A stretch of 64,000 nt of DNA. Source: an uncultured Bacteroidales bacterium (GTDB taxonomy: Bacteria > Bacteroidota > Bacteroidia > Bacteroidales > Muribaculaceae). The number at the start of each line of letters is the position of its first letter. The stretch's first letter is position 1. The notes under the pieces were generated by a model. The model had not been told where the DNA came from, ran no database searches, and saw nothing but the letters and a program-made list of their open reading frames with translations. Position numbers and translations under genes: made by a program. Of the stretch, positions 52,686 to 62,490 are shown in pieces. The stretch lies in assembly GCA_902776435.1 (NCBI GenBank), contig CACYQB010000011.1:310001-374000 (forward strand), in the 5' to 3' direction.

Positions 52686-54122
52686 ATGAAAATCAGGTTC
52701 GACATCAAAAACAAGGCTCACCTCCAGCGCTTCAAATATGTGCTGGGAGACTTCCTGATGTCTAACCTCGCTTGGTTCACCTATAACTGCGTGAGATGGC
52801 ATATGGGCGCTGTTACCGGCCACGAGTACCTCGTCAGTTACCTCAAGAGTAACATGGTGCTTGCCGGACAGATTTTCTTCCCGATGCTGATGATGGTGGT
52901 TTACGCCTTCAGCGGCTATTATAACAATGTGTGCCGCAAATCCCGCATCCAGGAACTGCTGACCACTGCAGCCAGTTCAGTCATCAACACGCTGCTCATC
53001 TTCTTCCTGGCGCTCATCAACGACGTGATCGGCGTGCGCGGCAGTGACTACGAGATGATTTTCATTCTCTGGGCACTGCTCTTCGGTTTCGTCTATATCA
53101 CGCGCGCCATCATCACCAACTCGGCCTCTAACAGCATCAAGTCCCGCAAGTGGACTTTCCCCGCACTGATTATCGGCAGCGGGTCGGCGGCCGTCGCGTT
53201 TGTCAACAAACTCAACTCGATGCGGCGTTCATCGGGCTACGACATCAGGGGCTACGTCAACATTCCTGGCGAAAACCCCGTCAAGGGTAACCCCCTGCCA
53301 ATCTATGAACTTGACGAGCTCAAGGAGGTGTGCGACAAAGAGGGCATCTGGGAACTCATTGTGGTGCCCACCCGTGATGACCCCCACCGCAACATGGATG
53401 CGCTGAATAAGCTTTTCGGGCTGGGTCTGCCCATCATGATCTCTCCTGAGCGCTTCAATATGATGCAGTCCCAGGTACGCATCTCGGACTTCTATGGCGA
53501 GCCGCTGGTCAACATTTCACGCAGCAGCATGAGCGACAGCGCAAAGAACCTGAAGCGGGCCATCGATGTCATCGTGTCGCTGGCAGCCCTCATCGTGTTG
53601 TTGCCACTCTTTGCCGTCGTGGCTTGTATCATTAAGGCCACGAGTCCAGGACCAGTTTTCTATTTGCAAGAGCGCATCGGCCTCCACAATAAACCCTTTA
53701 ACATCATCAAGTTACGCTCGATGGTGCAGGATGCCGAGGCATCAGGCCGGCCTCAACTGTCCTCGGACGATGACCCGCGAATCACGCCCTTCGGCCGCTT
53801 TATGCGCAAATACCGCATCGACGAGTTGCCGCAATTCTGGAATGTCCTCAAGGGCGAGATGGCCATCGTGGGCCCCCGCCCCGAACGCAAATACTATATC
53901 GACCAGATTACCAAGCGTGTACCATCCTATGCCCTGCTGCATCAAGTGCGCCCCGGCATCACGTCGATGGGCATGGTCAAATTTGGCTACGCTAAAAATG
54001 TGGATGAGATGGTCGAGCGCGTGAAGTATGACCTCATGTATCTGGACAACATGTCGTTGCTCAACGACCTGAAGATACTGATTTACACCATTAGAATCGT
54101 CTTTACCGGACGCGGAATGTGA
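52686..54122 (+). CDS. Polyprenyl glycosylphosphotransferase (WcaJ-like)
   Basis: 478 aa. The N-terminal half has several membrane segments and a CoA-binding-like domain (PALIIGSGSAAVAFVNKLNS). The C-terminal bacterial sugar transferase domain has KRAIDVIVSLAALIVLLPLF, PGPVFYLQERIG and the catalytic region RKYRIDELPQFWNVLKGEMA, then VGPRPERKYY. It transfers a sugar phosphate to undecaprenyl phosphate to start exopolysaccharide or capsule assembly. It overlaps the next gene by one base. Confidence 0.93.
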   Translation: MKIRFDIKNKAHLQRFKYVLGDFLMSNLAWFTYNCVRWHMGAVTGHEYLVSYLKSNMVLAGQIFFPMLMMVVYAFSGYYNNVCRKSRIQELLTTAASSVINTLLIFFLALINDVIGVRGSDYEMIFILWALLFGFVYITRAIITNSASNSIKSRKWTFPALIIGSGSAAVAFVNKLNSMRRSSGYDIRGYVNIPGENPVKGNPLPIYELDELKEVCDKEGIWELIVVPTRDDPHRNMDALNKLFGLGLPIMISPERFNMMQSQVRISDFYGEPLVNISRSSMSDSAKNLKRAIDVIVSLAALIVLLPLFAVVACIIKATSPGPVFYLQERIGLHNKPFNIIKLRSMVQDAEASGRPQLSSDDDPRITPFGRFMRKYRIDELPQFWNVLKGEMAIVGPRPERKYYIDQITKRVPSYALLHQVRPGITSMGMVKFGYAKNVDEMVERVKYDLMYLDNMSLLNDLKILIYTIRIVFTGRGM

Positions 54123-55966
54123 TGGCACCGGATACCGCGACACATCGATCGGCAACAGCCACCAGTGCTCCAAGCAACGAGGGCAACAGCTGGTGGATGC
54201 GTCTGCTGCTATGGCGCGAGAAGCACATTCCCGAGAAGACGTTTGTCGTTATGCTCGCCCTTATTATCGGCATTGCATCGGGCCTGGCGGCAGTGTTGCT
54301 CAAGACTCTTATCAGCCTCATCTCCGGGTTTCTCACCAGCCGCTTTGACCCCGAACGCGATAACCTGCTCTACCTGGTGTTTCCTGCTATCGGTATCCTT
54401 CTGGCCAGCCTTTACGTCTATTATATCGCCAGGGAACCCATATCGCATGGTGTCACGCGTGTACTGTATGCCTTAGCGCTAAAGAAAAGTCGCCTCAAGA
54501 TCCACAACATGTATTCGTCGCTGCTGGCGTCATCGGTGACCATCGGATTCGGTGGTTCGGTCGGTGCCGAGGGTCCTATTGTATTTACCGGAGCCGCCAT
54601 CGGCAGCAACCTGGGCCAAGCCTTCAGACTCTCCCCGCAGACACTTGCCATGCTCGTTGCCTGTGGCGCTGCCGCTGGTATCGCAGGCATCTTCAAGGCG
54701 CCCATTGCCGGCATGCTGTTCACCATCGAGGTGCTCATGCTCGACCTCACAGCCGGCGCCGCAATCCCGCTGATTACCGCTTCGGTGGCAGGTGCTACGG
54801 TAGCCTATGTTTTCACGGGTTACAATGTGGAGTTCTTTTTCTCCCAGAGTGAACCATTTTACGCCTCGCGCATCCCGTTTGTGGTGTTGCTGGGTGTCTT
54901 CTGTGGCTTTGTGTCACTCTATTTCATTACACTGATTGACAGGATTGAGGGCCGTTTCAAGCGGCTTCGCAACCGTTGGGTGAGATTTGCCGTGGGCGGC
55001 ATCACGCTGAGTCTGCTCATTTATCTTTTGCCCCCGCTTTATGGTGAGGGATATGACGGCATTACACGCCTCATCAGTGGCGATGTGACAGGCATTTTCA
55101 ACAACAGCCTCTTCTATGCCTACCGCGAGAACACGGTGGCGGTCCTGTTGTTCCTGTTCGCCCTGGGTGCATTCAAGGTATTCGCGACAGCAGCCACCAA
55201 CGGTGGTGGCGGTGTGGGAGGTACGTTTGCCCCCTCGCTGTTCGTTGGCGTGATGGCAGGCGTCTTCTTCGCCTTCCTGTTCAACCACCTCGGAGTCATT
55301 AATCCCGAGATGCCGCTTAGCATCAAGAACTTTGCCCTCATGGGCATGGCGGGCGTGATGGCAGGCGTGATGCACGCGCCCTTGATGGCCATCTTCCTTA
55401 CCGCCGAGATGACGGGTGGTTACGATTTGTTCCTGCCGTTGCTCATCGTGTCGGGCAGCAGTTATGCCATCTGCCGCATTTTCACCCCCTACGGCATCTA
55501 CTCCCGCCGTCTGGCCAAGCGCGGCGAACTGCTCACCCATCAGAAGGACCGCTCGGTGCTTACCCTGTTGAAAATGGACAGCGTCATCGAGAAGGACTTC
55601 TCCATTGTCCACCCCGACATGAGTCTTAAGGATATGGTGGACACTATCGCCCAGAGCCACCGCAACCTCTTCCCCGTGACCGATGACGAAGGCATGCTGC
55701 TGGGCATCGTCCAGCTCGACGACATCCGCAACATCATGTTCCGGCCTGACCTGTACCGCCGCATGCAAGTGAACCGTTTCATGGCCATTCCTCCTGCCAA
55801 GGTTGTTATCGGCACCCCGATGGAAAAAGTCATGAAGACCTTCGACCAGACCGGTGCATGGAATCTCCCCGTCATCGACGAGGAAGGCCGCTACGTGGGC
55901 TTTGTCTCCAAGAGCAAAATATTCAACAGCTACCGCCAGGTGCTGAAACATTATACATACGATTAA
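54122..55966 (+). CDS. ClC-family chloride channel/antiporter with CBS domains
   Basis: 614 aa; ATG at 54122 overlaps the previous stop (TGATG). The ClC motifs are GGSVGAEGPIV (GxExP) and GGGGVGGTFAPSLF, with about ten membrane helices. The last 140 residues contain two CBS domains (MSLKDMVDTIAQSHRNLFPV, then MEKVMKTFDQTGAWNLPVID) that bind nucleotides and regulate transport. The position between sugar transferase and PAP2/fmt is seen in related genomes. Confidence 0.95.
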   Translation: MAPDTATHRSATATSAPSNEGNSWWMRLLLWREKHIPEKTFVVMLALIIGIASGLAAVLLKTLISLISGFLTSRFDPERDNLLYLVFPAIGILLASLYVYYIAREPISHGVTRVLYALALKKSRLKIHNMYSSLLASSVTIGFGGSVGAEGPIVFTGAAIGSNLGQAFRLSPQTLAMLVACGAAAGIAGIFKAPIAGMLFTIEVLMLDLTAGAAIPLITASVAGATVAYVFTGYNVEFFFSQSEPFYASRIPFVVLLGVFCGFVSLYFITLIDRIEGRFKRLRNRWVRFAVGGITLSLLIYLLPPLYGEGYDGITRLISGDVTGIFNNSLFYAYRENTVAVLLFLFALGAFKVFATAATNGGGGVGGTFAPSLFVGVMAGVFFAFLFNHLGVINPEMPLSIKNFALMGMAGVMAGVMHAPLMAIFLTAEMTGGYDLFLPLLIVSGSSYAICRIFTPYGIYSRRLAKRGELLTHQKDRSVLTLLKMDSVIEKDFSIVHPDMSLKDMVDTIAQSHRNLFPVTDDEGMLLGIVQLDDIRNIMFRPDLYRRMQVNRFMAIPPAKVVIGTPMEKVMKTFDQTGAWNLPVIDEEGRYVGFVSKSKIFNSYRQVLKHYTYD

Positions 55967-55986
55967 TTCACAAACACTTTTAAGAT

Positions 55987-57747
55987 ATGAAACATCTTTA
56001 TTCTCTCTTTATCCTCCTCTGCTTATCCGTCAGTTTCGTGACTGCGGCCCAAGATGAGTCACAACCTGACGAGACCTTTATCACTGCTGATTCCATCGCT
56101 GCTATGGCCGAAGAGACCGCCACTGCCGAGGCAGAAGTACCCGTCACCGCCATGGCCGAAGTACCAGTCGCCCCTGACACCGTAAAGATTGCTGAGAAAC
56201 TGCCAGATGACATGGCTAACTATTACAGGACCTACCGTGGGGTGGACTTCCGCTTCTTGAAAAATACCACCAACCCGGCTGTCAAGCCCTACAAGTTCAT
56301 GCAGGATCAGACATGGGTTGGCATTCCCGTTTTTTTGGCTGGATGGTTTGCCAAGGGCGAGAAAGAGGCATTCAGACAAAACTACAGAAATCCGAACACT
56401 AAGATCCGCCTCATCAAATACAACTTCCATAGCGAGATTGACAACTACACCCAGTTCTCAGGTATCGCGCTGACCGCGGGCCTTAAAATGGCGGGTGTCG
56501 AGGGCCGCTCATCCTGGCCGCGACTGTTTGCCTCGTCACTGGCATCCTATGGTGTGATGGCCCTGTTGGTCAACAGCATCAAATACACCGCAAGCGAGTT
56601 GCGTCCCGATGAATCGACGCACAACTCGTGGCCCTCGGGGCACACCGCGACAGCCTTTGCCGGCGCAACCATCCTGCACAAGGAATATGGCTTGACGCGT
56701 TCACCCTGGTACTCCATTGCCGGCTATACAGTAGCCACTGCCACTGGTGTGATGCGCGTGCTGAACAATAGGCACTGGATTTCGGATGTGCTTTCGGGTG
56801 CCGGCATCGGTATTCTCTCAACCGAGTTGGCTTACGGCATCTGCGACCTGTTTTTCAAACAGAAAGGCTTGCTGATGAACGACCTCGCTTACTATCCCGA
56901 CCTGAGCACGAATCCGTCATTCTTCTCTATCTCGATGGGTATCGGACTGGGTAACAAGAACCTGACATTGCCAGGTTTCAACTTCGGCATCACTCCTGAT
57001 GAAGGACCTAATGCAGACCCCGATACAGACCCTCTTAAACTCCAGTTCCGCTCAGCGACGGCTGTGGGCGCCGAGGGTGCCTGGTTCTTCAACCCCTATA
57101 TAGGCATCGGCGGACGCCTTCGCGTTAAGAGTACCCCTATCAATGGCTGGTCAGAATTTACCGATATTGAGAGAAAAAGTTTGAAAGAAATTGCCGAGCA
57201 ACCTGAATTCCAGGATGCCATCACTTACTTTGACGTCGAAATTGAAAGTGACCATATCACCGAATTTGCCGCCGATGCAGGCATATACTTCAGCCTGCCA
57301 CTATCCAGCCGTTTTGCCATCGGCACCAAGTTACTCGTTGGCCAAAGCATCATGGACGACATTGACGTGAACGCCAAATTCCTTGGAAATAGAATTGACT
57401 ATGATGATGATGGCAATTACTTTCCCGATGGTGAGCAGGTTGCATACTGTGAATGGGACTACATTGATGTCCATGCCTCCAACTCGATGAAATTCGGCAC
57501 AGGCCTTTCACTCACCTACGCTTACAAGAACTCGTTCTCATGGAGGGTATTCTGTGACTATGATTATTCCCACAAAACCTATACAGCCACGTATGCCCCG
57601 TTTATGTACATTGAAAAATTCTGTCCGAGACTACGTAATGATCTCATTGATACTTTTAACTGGGATCCCGTTCAGGAGTTCAAATCCAGTGCAAGCAAGC
57701 ACCTGAACCAGTGGGTATTGGGCGGAGCTTTGTGCATCTCGTTTTAG
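55987..57747 (+). CDS. PAP2-family phosphatase with C-terminal outer-membrane-like domain
   Basis: 586 aa. A signal peptide (residues 1-20) is followed by a Thr/Glu-rich segment, then a PAP2 domain with motifs near KYTASELRP, SWPSGHTATAFAG and GVMRVLNNRHWISDV, which contain the catalytic His pair. The last 280 residues are beta-rich and Gly/aromatic-rich, like an outer-membrane barrel or an autotransporter-like domain. It may dephosphorylate a lipid phosphate such as undecaprenyl pyrophosphate or lipid A in the periplasm; the fusion to a barrel-like domain is notable. Confidence 0.8.
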   Translation: MKHLYSLFILLCLSVSFVTAAQDESQPDETFITADSIAAMAEETATAEAEVPVTAMAEVPVAPDTVKIAEKLPDDMANYYRTYRGVDFRFLKNTTNPAVKPYKFMQDQTWVGIPVFLAGWFAKGEKEAFRQNYRNPNTKIRLIKYNFHSEIDNYTQFSGIALTAGLKMAGVEGRSSWPRLFASSLASYGVMALLVNSIKYTASELRPDESTHNSWPSGHTATAFAGATILHKEYGLTRSPWYSIAGYTVATATGVMRVLNNRHWISDVLSGAGIGILSTELAYGICDLFFKQKGLLMNDLAYYPDLSTNPSFFSISMGIGLGNKNLTLPGFNFGITPDEGPNADPDTDPLKLQFRSATAVGAEGAWFFNPYIGIGGRLRVKSTPINGWSEFTDIERKSLKEIAEQPEFQDAITYFDVEIESDHITEFAADAGIYFSLPLSSRFAIGTKLLVGQSIMDDIDVNAKFLGNRIDYDDDGNYFPDGEQVAYCEWDYIDVHASNSMKFGTGLSLTYAYKNSFSWRVFCDYDYSHKTYTATYAPFMYIEKFCPRLRNDLIDTFNWDPVQEFKSSASKHLNQWVLGGALCISF

Positions 57748-57782
57748 TTAGGAGTTAGGAGTTAGGAATTAATCACGCCATT

Positions 57783-58760
57783 ATGACTAAAGAGGAACTG
57801 AAGATAGTTTTTTTCGGGACTCCCGATTTTGCAGTCGAGAGCCTGAGTCGCTTGGTTGACGGCGGCTATAACGTAGTTGCTGTTGTGACTATGCCCGACA
57901 AGCCAGCGGGACGAGGGCGCCAGCTGCAGCAGAGCGATGTCAAACGTTATGCCGTCGAGCATGGCCTGCCGGTGTTGCAACCCGTGAGCCTCAAGGATGA
58001 GGCATTCATTGAAGAGTTGCGAGGTTACGGCGCCCAACTGTTTATCGTCATCGCCTTCAGGATGCTGCCCGAGGCCGTGTGGCAGATGCCGCCGCTGGGC
58101 ACTTTTAACCTGCATGCCTCGCTGCTACCGCGCTACCGCGGAGCCGCGCCCATCAACTGGGCCGTGATGAACGGCGACACCGAGACGGGTGTGACCACCT
58201 TTTTCCTCAAGCACGAAATCGACACGGGCGATGTGATTCAGCAGCGCAGCTGCCCCATTAGCCGCCATGACGATGTCGAGGCCGTCCATGACCGCCTCAT
58301 GGTCATGGGAGCCGACATGGTGCTTGAGACTGTTGACGCCATCATCGAGAGCACAGTCAAGCCCATCCCCCAAGACCAAATGCTCACCACGGGCCAGCAG
58401 CCCACGCCAGCGCCCAAAATCTTTAAGGACACCTGCCGCATCGATTGGACTCGTCCCGCCGAGGCGCTCTATAACCATATCCGCGGCCTGTCGCCCTACC
58501 CCGCCGCCTGGACCGTCCTCAAGGACGAAAACGGCAACGAAGTGACGACTATCAAGGTCTATAAGACAGGCGAGCCTGAACCATTTGGCGGCTATCCACA
58601 TCCTGCACCAGGCACCATCATGGCCGACCGAAAGACCGTGCGTATTGCCTGTGCTGACGGGTGGCTACAGATACTCACCCTCCAGCAATCAGGCAAGAAA
58701 CGAATGGATACCGACGCTTTCCTGCGCGGTTTCACTTTCCAGCCTAATCATCACTGCTGA
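57783..58760 (+). CDS. fmt: Methionyl-tRNA formyltransferase
   Basis: 325 aa. The motifs KIVFFGTPDFAV, HASLLPRYRGAAPINWAVMN (with the catalytic Asn/His region) and the C-terminal RGLSPYPAAW domain are diagnostic. It formylates initiator Met-tRNA using 10-formyl-THF. A strong terminator follows. Confidence 0.97.
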   Translation: MTKEELKIVFFGTPDFAVESLSRLVDGGYNVVAVVTMPDKPAGRGRQLQQSDVKRYAVEHGLPVLQPVSLKDEAFIEELRGYGAQLFIVIAFRMLPEAVWQMPPLGTFNLHASLLPRYRGAAPINWAVMNGDTETGVTTFFLKHEIDTGDVIQQRSCPISRHDDVEAVHDRLMVMGADMVLETVDAIIESTVKPIPQDQMLTTGQQPTPAPKIFKDTCRIDWTRPAEALYNHIRGLSPYPAAWTVLKDENGNEVTTIKVYKTGEPEPFGGYPHPAPGTIMADRKTVRIACADGWLQILTLQQSGKKRMDTDAFLRGFTFQPNHHC

Positions 58761-58798
58761 AAACGACATATATCATAACTCAGCATAACTGAACAATT

Positions 58799-58828
58799 GC
58801 GGGGCGCCACTTGAGAATGGCGCCCCGC
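58799..58828. terminator. Strong bidirectional hairpin after fmt
   Basis: GCGGGGCGCCA, loop CTTGAGAA, TGGCGCCCCGC, an 11-bp perfect stem between convergent fmt and the C10 protease. A related element with the same outer stem lies at 62422-62452, downstream of the second dockerin protein. Confidence 0.75.
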
Positions 58829-58858
58829 AATGATTATCGGGGGAAATAAGATGCTACC

Positions 58859-61800
58859 TTATCTCTCAGGATTGAATGCGCGCTTGTGTGCGACATTGAA
58901 GGTTGCGTTTTGGCCACCACCAAGTAGCAAGTCGATAAGGGCGGTGACATCACTGATGGCAATGTTACCATCCTGAGTCACATCACCACAAATCTGGCAG
59001 ATGCTGCTAGGATCATCCAACAGGCCATCAATAAGATCAGTAACGTCCTTGATGGTAACGACACCATCGTGGTTTACATCACCCAGTTCATAGCCATGGC
59101 CATTCTCGAACAGGGTTACCTCCTCGATGTTACTCCAATCGCTCTCGGTACCGTCCTGATAGAGGGCTTTCACCTTATAGAGGAAGGTGCCGGCTGCGGT
59201 CAGGTCATTGACTGTGTAGAACTTGTCGGTGATACCGGTAATCAGACGATAGGTAGCATCACCTGACTCGTTGGCCATCAGTTTGGCAACGGTGGCATCG
59301 CCTGCGTAAACCTCGATGAGAGCGATATCAGGCGAGTACTGAGCATCGGGCGTGGTAATCATAATCTGCTCACCAGAGCTGGCGGTTACAACCCATGAGT
59401 AAGTATCTGTCGGGGTGAAGTAGTGAGTTACACCAGCAGTCTGTGGCGTAGATACTGTCAAGTTGCCAATAGCCTCGGTGGCGCTGGTACCAGAGGTAAT
59501 CTTCATCGTGAAGATTGCATTCTCATAACCTGCAGGAACCGTGTAAGCAATGTAACCATAGGAGCCATCATTATCGTAATTATTCCTGAAGTAGATGATC
59601 TCGTTATTATGGCCACGGGTGTTTTGTCCACTCCATGGAGCAGTCAAGGTAACAGCATAATACTGTTGACCTGAGAACTGAGTACCAGAGAGCGAAGCGA
59701 TGAGTTCAGGCTCGGGCTCGGGTTCAACGGCCTTAGCACTTACTTCGAGGGTATAGCTTGCCACGTTAGCGGCGGGCGTCTGATCGGTCCAGTCAGCACG
59801 GAACTTGGTCAGATTGATGTAGGTCTCGTTGGCAGGCAACATAACGGGAGCAAACTTCACGAGGTCGGCCTGGCCATTCAGGGCAACGGTAACAGGCTGC
59901 GCGTTGGGGCTGGTGATCGTCACTACACCAGTGTGGGTACCAAATGCCGTCGGCGTGTAAGTCACGTTGACTGCTGCGTTGTTAGCGGCACCAGGGATAA
60001 TGTCGGTCTTATCAATGGTGAAGCCTTCGCCCTGGACTGCCAGAGCAACATTGCCCTCAAGGTTCGCGGCACTCAGCCTGAATGACTTAGTCACAGGAGT
60101 GCCCACGGTGGTCTGGAAGTCAAGACTTGTCGGAGTTGCCGCGATGGTCGGGGTTGTGGTTGAGGTACCCGACAGGGAAACAGTTACCTGCTGAGCGCCA
60201 TTGCTGGAGATGGCTACGGTACCAGTGTGAACGCCTCCAGTGGTCGGCTTGTAAGTCACGGTCACCGTAGCGCCATTTGCAGCAGCATTCTGAGTAATGT
60301 TGGACTTGTCGATAGTGAAACCTGTGCCAGTGCATGACAGATAAACCCCACCAATCAAGTCGGTACCCGTCACAGTGAAGGTCTTGGTAACAGTCTCACC
60401 TACAGTCGCATTAAACGACAACGAAGTGGGATTAGCAACCAAGGTAGGTTCGCCAACGGCAGTGCCATTCAACGGCAGTGTAACGGTCTCTGCTCCATTG
60501 CTGGTTATGGTTACAGCGCCTGTGTGGGTGCCAGATGCCGTGGGGTTGTAGGTAACAGTAATGGTAGTACCCTGCATTACGGCACTGGCTAGGAGAGCGG
60601 TCTTATCGATAGTAAAGCCAGTACCGCTACATGACAAGCGAACGCTACTAGTCAAGTTAGTACCAGACAAAGTGAATGTCTTGGTGACCGGAGTGCCTAC
60701 AGTGGTGCTCAAGTTCAATGAGGTGGGATTAACTGTGAGTTTCGGGGTCACTGTAGCAGTACCAGAAACATTTACGGTCTTGCTCTCGGCGGAGAGACTT
60801 GAAACCGTGATGACGGCTGTCCTGGTGCCTGACGAAGTGGGCTTGTAGGTCACAGTGACGGTGGCTCCTGCTTGAGCCTGAGCGGCAGTGAGTGTGGAGG
60901 GTGACACAGTGAAAGTGCCACTGTTGGACGTGATGGACACTTCACCGAGCAGGTCGGTACCACTAACGGTAAAGGTCTTGGTGTAAGTCTCACCAACGCT
61001 ACAATCAGTGAATTCAAGCGAAGTGGGATTAACCGTCAATTCCGGGAAGACAGAGGGGACATCGGGAGGCTCAACACCGACAATAGCCTGCTGAGACTGG
61101 TTGAATGTGGCGGAGCCATCGTTGAATGAATTCATTACAAACCAGTTGTTACCTGATCCACTCCAACCCCAGTTAACGTGATACTTACTGTCACTGTCAC
61201 GGTAACCATCGACATTGAAGGCATGACCACCTTCAGATGATACAGCGCAGTAAACAAGAGGACGACCGGCGATAAGCTCAGACTGAATCAAGGTAGCCCA
61301 GTTAGCAGCCGTATAGCTTGACTTCTGGGCATTACGTGCTGTTTCCTTGTAGCCAAAAAGTTTGAACATATCGGCAATCCTATAATTCTCAGATACATAG
61401 ATACCGCTACCGCCAGCACTGGCAGTACCGTACATCATGTTTTCGGCCTGGCCAACATAGCGCATCAGCGTAGCCACAGCATTACCCTGAGCGGTATTAT
61501 AACTAGAGTAGCTGTCCTTCATGTTGTTCCAGTCAAATGCCGTTGCGGGCAGAGCAGGATAGGTATAGTTAACGCTATTATAATAGGAAAGGTCCAATGT
61601 AGCTGTGTAAGACGGAAGGGCTGCTACCTGTAAGGGGTACTTCCAGAAATACAGCACCATTGATGCCGAGGTGGCAGGACAGCCAGTATAGCACTGGTAG
61701 GTAGTGCCGTTGTAAGTGAACTTACACTGGTTCCAATAAGGAGCGTCCTGATCCCAAAGCGCCGTCAACAGCGGGCCGACAGTAACGGCCTTAAGCGAAG

Positions 61801-62218
61801 GAGTGTTCTTGGGTGTGGGCAATGGTTCTACCACCAATCCCGGATGCTCGTGCAAGTAATCAATTTCCTCCTTGTAAATATTCAGCATGTCAATCATGCC
61901 GGGAGGCAGGTTGTTGATGTCCTTCAACGGAGCATCACCTTCCATCAGGATTTCTTCGGCACGGTCGTCACCAGCCACAACAAGGTAGGTAGTTGATGTG
62001 TTGAAAATGTAATAAACAGGCTGGTTAAGTTTTGAATTGCCCATCTCGGCCTTGAGCAGGACAGGATTGAGCGCTGATGGAGACATCACCATGCCAGAAT
62101 ACATCTTGTTCGCTAAATAATTTTTAGCTTTTTTCAGTGCTGTTGCATAGTCCACAGGGGCAGCAGACACTGACATTGCCATAGCAATGGCAATCAATGA
62201 AAGAATGATTTTTTTCAT
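58859..62218 (-). CDS. Secreted C10 (streptopain-like) cysteine protease with repeats and dockerin
   Basis: 1119 aa from the ATG at 62218. A signal peptide ends in VSAAP (about residue 20). A Spi-like propeptide (to about 110) precedes the protease: Cys about 179 in YTGCPATSASMVLYFWKYP, His about 333 in EGGHAFNVDGY and the HVNWGWSG motif. Then come four Ig-like repeats of about 95 residues, each opening xVNPTSLxF, a further beta domain, and a C-terminal dockerin-type module with two calcium-like loops (GDVNHDGVVTIKDVTDLIDG and a second copy). The repeats and dockerin suggest cell-surface or complex attachment. Streptopain-type C10 proteases are common in Prevotella and Bacteroides. Confidence 0.88.
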   Translation of the reverse strand: MKKIILSLIAIAMAMSVSAAPVDYATALKKAKNYLANKMYSGMVMSPSALNPVLLKAEMGNSKLNQPVYYIFNTSTTYLVVAGDDRAEEILMEGDAPLKDINNLPPGMIDMLNIYKEEIDYLHEHPGLVVEPLPTPKNTPSLKAVTVGPLLTALWDQDAPYWNQCKFTYNGTTYQCYTGCPATSASMVLYFWKYPLQVAALPSYTATLDLSYYNSVNYTYPALPATAFDWNNMKDSYSSYNTAQGNAVATLMRYVGQAENMMYGTASAGGSGIYVSENYRIADMFKLFGYKETARNAQKSSYTAANWATLIQSELIAGRPLVYCAVSSEGGHAFNVDGYRDSDSKYHVNWGWSGSGNNWFVMNSFNDGSATFNQSQQAIVGVEPPDVPSVFPELTVNPTSLEFTDCSVGETYTKTFTVSGTDLLGEVSITSNSGTFTVSPSTLTAAQAQAGATVTVTYKPTSSGTRTAVITVSSLSAESKTVNVSGTATVTPKLTVNPTSLNLSTTVGTPVTKTFTLSGTNLTSSVRLSCSGTGFTIDKTALLASAVMQGTTITVTYNPTASGTHTGAVTITSNGAETVTLPLNGTAVGEPTLVANPTSLSFNATVGETVTKTFTVTGTDLIGGVYLSCTGTGFTIDKSNITQNAAANGATVTVTYKPTTGGVHTGTVAISSNGAQQVTVSLSGTSTTTPTIAATPTSLDFQTTVGTPVTKSFRLSAANLEGNVALAVQGEGFTIDKTDIIPGAANNAAVNVTYTPTAFGTHTGVVTITSPNAQPVTVALNGQADLVKFAPVMLPANETYINLTKFRADWTDQTPAANVASYTLEVSAKAVEPEPEPELIASLSGTQFSGQQYYAVTLTAPWSGQNTRGHNNEIIYFRNNYDNDGSYGYIAYTVPAGYENAIFTMKITSGTSATEAIGNLTVSTPQTAGVTHYFTPTDTYSWVVTASSGEQIMITTPDAQYSPDIALIEVYAGDATVAKLMANESGDATYRLITGITDKFYTVNDLTAAGTFLYKVKALYQDGTESDWSNIEEVTLFENGHGYELGDVNHDGVVTIKDVTDLIDGLLDDPSSICQICGDVTQDGNIAISDVTALIDLLLGGGQNATFNVAHKRAFNPER

Positions 62219-62421
62219 AGATAATAAATTAATTATGATTAACAGATCTATTTCATAAAAGACGCCACAAATATACAACAATATTGTTTTTTATTCATAT
62301 TTTTCAAAACAATCTGAAAAAAATCCGTGCATTTTTCCGTAAATTTATCATTTTCGGTTAAGGCCGATTCGCATGAATGAGTCCTCATTTATTTCCATAG
62401 GTGTCCGTTTATAATACACAA

Positions 62422-62452
62422 AGCGGGGCGCCACCTCGTGAGTGACACCCCG
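62422..62452 (-). terminator. Hairpin upstream of the C10 protease and after the next gene
   Basis: GCGGGGCGCCAC and a partner GTGACACCCCGC form a near-perfect stem. It shares its outer sequence with the hairpin at 58799-58828, so both dockerin genes end at copies of the same element. Confidence 0.6.
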
Positions 62453-62490
62453 CAATGGATTTACGTTCTATTTAGAATGCTAATTGATGA

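Noticed and set aside
54914-55951. Long leftward ORF opposite the ClC channel
   Set aside because: His/Asp/Glu-rich shadow translation; the ClC frame has clear motifs.
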